A DNA stretch of 64,000 bases from Bog-756 sp052143895 (GTDB taxonomy: Bacteria; Actinomycetota; Acidimicrobiia; Acidimicrobiales; RAAP-2). The notes under the pieces were generated by a model, which saw only the letters and a program-made list of their open reading frames with translations, was not told the origin of the DNA and did not search any database. Both the position numbers and the translations under genes were made by a program. Location of the stretch: contig JBKQRT010000022.1 of assembly GCA_052143895.1 (NCBI GenBank), positions 1 to 64,000 on the forward strand, written 5' to 3'. This document shows positions 61,180 to 64,000 of this stretch, in pieces. How positions within the stretch are numbered: position 1 is the first letter of the stretch; each line of letters begins with the position of its first letter.

Positions 61180-61941
61180 ATGGAGAAGTTGGGATACGGG
61201 CCTCGGGCAACGCATCGCTCCTGCCAAAGAGTCTGGATGATCGCGATTGCGCTCACCGGCGGCATCGTTCTTGCCGCATGCAGCTCGAACTCATCAAGCT
61301 CGACCACCACTGCCGCGTCCAAGTCAACCAGCACGACGAGCGCCTCAAGCGCTGGAACGAGTCCCGCGCTGAGCGCCGTCGTCAAGGGGATCAGCAAGAG
61401 CTCGGGCGCCACCTTCAGTGTGACCTACAACATCTCGGAAGCCTCGACCGGGAAGAGCCAGACGGTCACGTTCGCCCAGTCTCCGCCTAAGGAGAGTGTG
61501 ACGACGCCTTCGGGGAGTTTCTACATCAACGGTTCAACGATCACCGAGTGCCAAGGGACGGGGAGCACTGCGTCCTGCACCTCACTGCCATCAAGCATGA
61601 CCGGCCCGGTCAACGCCCTCACCGAGCTCTTCTCACCTGGCATTCTGACCAATACCCTCAAGGGGATTGAGGCTCAGGCGGCTGCACACGCCGCCGGTGT
61701 CAATGTGACCACAGGATCGGGATCGTACGGCGGTCAGGCCTCGACGTGCATCACCTTCACGTCGGCATCAAATCCGACAGCGGTCAGGTATTGCGCGTCC
61801 AACTCCGCCGGAATACTCACCTACTTCAGCGCAGGTGGGAACGTCGGGACACTGACGGCTTACTCGCCGAACCCTCCGGCCTCGAGCTTCGCTCCGCCGG
61901 CCGGGGCCACGGTGCAGACGCTCCCCGCTGGTACCCCATGA
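61180..61941 (+). CDS. Secreted lipoprotein of unknown function
   Basis: A 253-residue protein. The signal MIAIALTGGIVLAAC (near residue 33) ends with a lipobox cysteine. A Ser/Thr-rich linker (residues 35-65) precedes a beta-rich domain with TFSVTYNISEASTGKSQTVT and a later TECQGTGSTASC cysteine pair. It looks like the LppX/LprG-like or LolA-like surface proteins in overall build, but I saw no diagnostic motif. Base composition is clearly lower in GC than in the left part of the window. Confidence 0.68.
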   Translation: MEKLGYGPRATHRSCQRVWMIAIALTGGIVLAACSSNSSSSTTTAASKSTSTTSASSAGTSPALSAVVKGISKSSGATFSVTYNISEASTGKSQTVTFAQSPPKESVTTPSGSFYINGSTITECQGTGSTASCTSLPSSMTGPVNALTELFSPGILTNTLKGIEAQAAAHAAGVNVTTGSGSYGGQASTCITFTSASNPTAVRYCASNSAGILTYFSAGGNVGTLTAYSPNPPASSFAPPAGATVQTLPAGTP

Positions 61942-62031
61942 GGACCTGTGGGTGCCAAGAACCCCATCCACCTCACGCCACCAGGCGGTATTCGTGGAAG
62001 AGACCTCCGAGCCGATCCGTGCGACTGAGTA

Positions 62032-62464
62032 GTGAGTTGCCGGGGTAGTCCCTTGACCTCGGAAGGGTGGTCATCGGCAGAACGTCGCACTTTGGCTCGG
62101 TCCAGGACGGCGGTTTCAGGAGCCGTGTGTTTGGCATGCCTCGTCCTGACAGGCTGCAGCCAGAGTTCCCCGAAGGGCACGCAGAGCACCACTGACGGTG
62201 TGATCACCGGCGTCGCTTACCCGTGCGTCGGCCGGGAGCTCTCCTCGCCGGCCGCTGGCTGGTACACGAAAATCTCGGTGACGGTGTATCTGACCCAAGG
62301 ATCACGGGCGGTTGCTCACCAGTCCGTGAAGGGTGCGCACATCTACCGCTTCCAGGTACCTGCCGGGAACTACACAGTTGCCACCCATGCGGTCTCCAAA
62401 CCCAAATGTCGTCGTCCACGCAGGCCACCTGACACTGGCCAACATCCCCAACTACTGCTTGTGA
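62032..62464 (+). pseudogene. Small lipoprotein with a C-terminal frameshift
   Basis: The N-terminal lipoprotein signal ends LACLVLTGCSQSS. A compact domain follows (VAYPCVGRELSSPAAGWYTK, IYRFQVPAGNYTV). After VSKPK near 62402 the frame must shift by one base to read NVVVHAGHLTLANIPNYC and stop at 62464; otherwise it runs on to 62496 with an unrelated basic tail. The Ig-like VxAGxxTxxxxxNYC ending suits small carboxypeptidase-regulatory-like proteins. The start is uncertain (GTG 62032 or TTG 62092). Confidence 0.5.
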
Positions 62465-62550
62465 GCCCCCCAAGTCTTTTGGAAAGAACCCGATAGACCG
62501 CCCTGGGAGAGTGCCCCCGAACGCTGCCGGCTAACGGTCAGACTGAAGTC

Positions 62551-62943
62551 GTGCTTCTGATCGATGCGGCGAATGTGATCGGGTCCCGTCCTACCGGCTG
62601 GTGGAAGGATCGACCCGGAGCAGCCCGGGCGATCGTAGAGCGAGTTCGTACCGCGGCCAGAATGGGATCACTCGCCGAACCCGTTGTCGTGGTCCTCGAA
62701 GGGAAAGCTCGCGGCGGTGTCGAGCCGGGCGTGGCTGACCGCGTCACTGTCCTCCATGCGCCTAGCAGCGGTGACGACATGCTTCTAGCCGTCATCGCCG
62801 AGGCCACTAGTCCGGTCACACTTGTGTCTGCGGATCGGGCATTGCACCAGCGAGCCGAGGCATTTGGAGCAGACGTGGCAAGACCTGGTTGGTTCATCGA
62901 TCTGCTCGACGACAGAAACGGAACCATGAGGAAAGGGGGTTGA
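62551..62943 (+). CDS. NYN-domain protein, possible RNase
   Basis: A 130-residue protein starting at GTG 62551. LLIDAANVIGSRPTGWW and KDRPGAARAIVERVR form the first strand and helix of a NYN/PIN-like fold, with acidic residues in VVVVLEGKARG, SSGDDMLLAVIAEA and TLVSADRALHQRAEAFGA. These positions match metal-binding nuclease residues. It may cut RNA or bind it. The gene stands alone. Confidence 0.75.
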   Translation: MLLIDAANVIGSRPTGWWKDRPGAARAIVERVRTAARMGSLAEPVVVVLEGKARGGVEPGVADRVTVLHAPSSGDDMLLAVIAEATSPVTLVSADRALHQRAEAFGADVARPGWFIDLLDDRNGTMRKGG

Positions 62944-62984
62944 CCCTCTATCGACGTGCCCCCATACGCCGGCTCGAAGCGACG

Positions 62985-63509
62985 TTATCCCTCTGATTCC
63001 ACTCCCACGTCAACAGCCATCCGCTCTGCTAGAAGTGCAGCCAACTCGCGATCAGGACTGACATGACTCTCATAGAGAGGGCCGCAGGGCGTCTTGCTCA
63101 GATCGAAGGACAACTCCAGCAGGGAGGGAGATTCCCCGCCGCGTGCGTGCGCCTCCGCCAGATTGGAGAACTCGTTCATTATGCCGACCACGCTTCGATT
63201 GGAGGTCTTGGCCAGCCGCCAATCACCCATCTTCTGTGTCTCCGCCTCGACGAAGCTCCGACGTGCTCCGTATTCGATCAGGAGCCGACCGAGATCGATC
63301 ACGAAACGGTCCACGACGGTGGAAGCCGGAGCGAGTGGGACCAAGACAGGTAGCAAGGTCGACTCGTTGACGAAGAGGCCGACCTGAGGCCGCCAGAAGA
63401 GAGCCGTCGCGTACCAGTTTCCTAATGCCGTGGTCAATGATTCGTCCGTGTGCGGTGGAGCCGACCTCAGGCGGTCGAGCAACCTCTTGGTGGCGTGGAC
63501 GACCAACAC
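62985..63509 (-). CDS. DUF6933-like protein
   Basis: A protein of about 174 residues from GTG 63509 (VLVVHATKRLLDRL). The conserved block TALGNWYATALFWRPQVGLF and LLPVLVPLAPA with LAKTSNRSVVGIMNEFSNLA corresponds to a domain I associate with DUF6933; this name is from memory. No function is known. It lies five bases after the stop of the partial upstream gene, so the two form an operon. Confidence 0.7.
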   Translation of the reverse strand: MLVVHATKRLLDRLRSAPPHTDESLTTALGNWYATALFWRPQVGLFVNESTLLPVLVPLAPASTVVDRFVIDLGRLLIEYGARRSFVEAETQKMGDWRLAKTSNRSVVGIMNEFSNLAEAHARGGESPSLLELSFDLSKTPCGPLYESHVSPDRELAALLAERMAVDVGVESEG

Positions 63510-63514
63510 TTGAA

Positions 63515-64000
63515 CTAGTGGCCGGCTGTCTCGTCGACCGACCGGACGCGGAGTCGGCCGCAGAACTCTGGCAATGCAATCGCCCTTTGACCGGCCACCG
63601 CACGGATCCAAACCACAGCGGCGTATCCCGCGTACATCCAGAAATCATCGGTGGCCCAGTATCCGACCTCCTCGAGCAGGTCGACCTCGACTCCGGCCTG
63701 GGTGGCTGACGCAGCCAGGAGGGCGTATCGCATCTTCTGGTTGTCCCTCCCGCGGAACTGACACTCGGGAAGGTATTCCTCGACAAGCCGCTCCCCTGCA
63801 ATCGGACTCTTCCGGCCCACCCCGCCTTCGTCGAGCGCGTCGGCGGCCAGACGTATGAAGATCTCTCCGGGGAAGGTGTTGTTCTTCGGATGCAGGGCGC
63901 GGATTTCGTTCAGTGCATCGAAGATGTCTACCCCGGTCTCTACGGCCGCGAGGAGGCGGCCGACTGCTTCAGGGGCCTCGTCCTGGGTGGGGAGCCGCTT
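63515..64000 (-). CDS. Partial unidentified protein running off the right edge
   Basis: An open frame of 162 codons enters from the right edge and stops at 63515. It includes FPGEIFIRLAADALDEGG, ERLVEEYLPECQF, KMRYALLAASATQAGVEV and YWATDDFWMYAGYAAVVWIR, with good codon bias. The N-terminus lies outside the window. I recognise no family. It is the first gene of an operon with the DUF6933-like gene. Confidence 0.65.
   Translation of the reverse strand, partial: KRLPTQDEAPEAVGRLLAAVETGVDIFDALNEIRALHPKNNTFPGEIFIRLAADALDEGGVGRKSPIAGERLVEEYLPECQFRGRDNQKMRYALLAASATQAGVEVDLLEEVGYWATDDFWMYAGYAAVVWIRAVAGQRAIALPEFCGRLRVRSVDETAGH

Noticed and set aside
1..64000. CRISPR arrays, transposons, integrases or prophage
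   Set aside because: No spaced direct repeats of suitable length, transposase or phage motifs were seen. The short tandem repeats found have no spacers.

Overview
The window is 64 kb of high-GC bacterial chromosome. It has many GTG starts, dense gene packing and several very short or leaderless 5' ends. The gene content includes wax-ester/diacylglycerol acyltransferases (WS/DGAT), a PPOX-fold protein of the F420/FMN split-barrel type, a neocarzinostatin-like domain, many short-chain dehydrogenases (SDRs), cyclase-family hydrolases and a DUF2889 protein. Together these point to an actinomycete, most likely an environmental member of the Acidimicrobiia; the class is inference. I saw no rRNA, tRNA, CRISPR array, transposase, integrase or phage gene.

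Layout. 1-3150: a partial gene at the left edge, a non-coding stretch with one hairpin, then two adjacent broken flavoprotein genes (a Baeyer-Villiger-type monooxygenase and a CrtI/phytoene-desaturase-like gene) on the minus strand. 3212-18939: a catabolic region with a sulfotransferase/SDR/DUF1214 operon, two aldehyde dehydrogenases, four SDRs in all, three amidohydrolases, a SnoaL-like and a cyclase-family protein, and a TetR regulator. 19041-26600: a debris-rich stretch holding a fragment of a repeat-propeller protein, a frameshifted ECF sigma factor with its YciI partner, a secreted hydrolase, a DUF5996 gene with an operator-like palindrome over its promoter, and a broken acyltransferase next to a frameshifted diiron protein. 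26651-31955: a large secreted PQQ-propeller/Ig-like protein, a divergent TetR and a Tat-exported phospholipase C. 32254-40599: a lipid locus with two WS/DGATs, an acyl-CoA ligase, an alpha/beta hydrolase and a glycerolipid acyltransferase, with a neocarzinostatin-like lipoprotein inserted.

40665-49410: a metallo-beta-lactamase-fold hydrolase, a class II aldolase, a YceH homologue, a secreted GH5 glycosidase resembling endoglycoceramidases, two integral membrane proteins, a diguanylate cyclase and a split-barrel flavoprotein. 49423-53711: a compact, probably cooperating set of Baeyer-Villiger monooxygenase, SDR, esterase-like hydrolase and DUF2889 protein around a palindrome-rich divergent promoter. 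53909-59006: Hsp20, a PRC-barrel protein, an epimerase, and an unknown membrane protein paired with a FrdA-like flavoprotein. 59498-60504: the fused remnant of a CO-dehydrogenase-type ferredoxin and its flavoprotein partner. 61180-64000: lower-GC small genes (two lipoproteins, a NYN nuclease, a DUF6933-like protein and a partial unknown).

The most striking property is decay. Nine loci are frameshifted, internally deleted or truncated. Several of the frameshifts lie at short C or G runs, so either genuine pseudogenisation or uncorrected indels could explain part of this. The internal deletions and gene fusion cannot be explained by base-calling errors alone.
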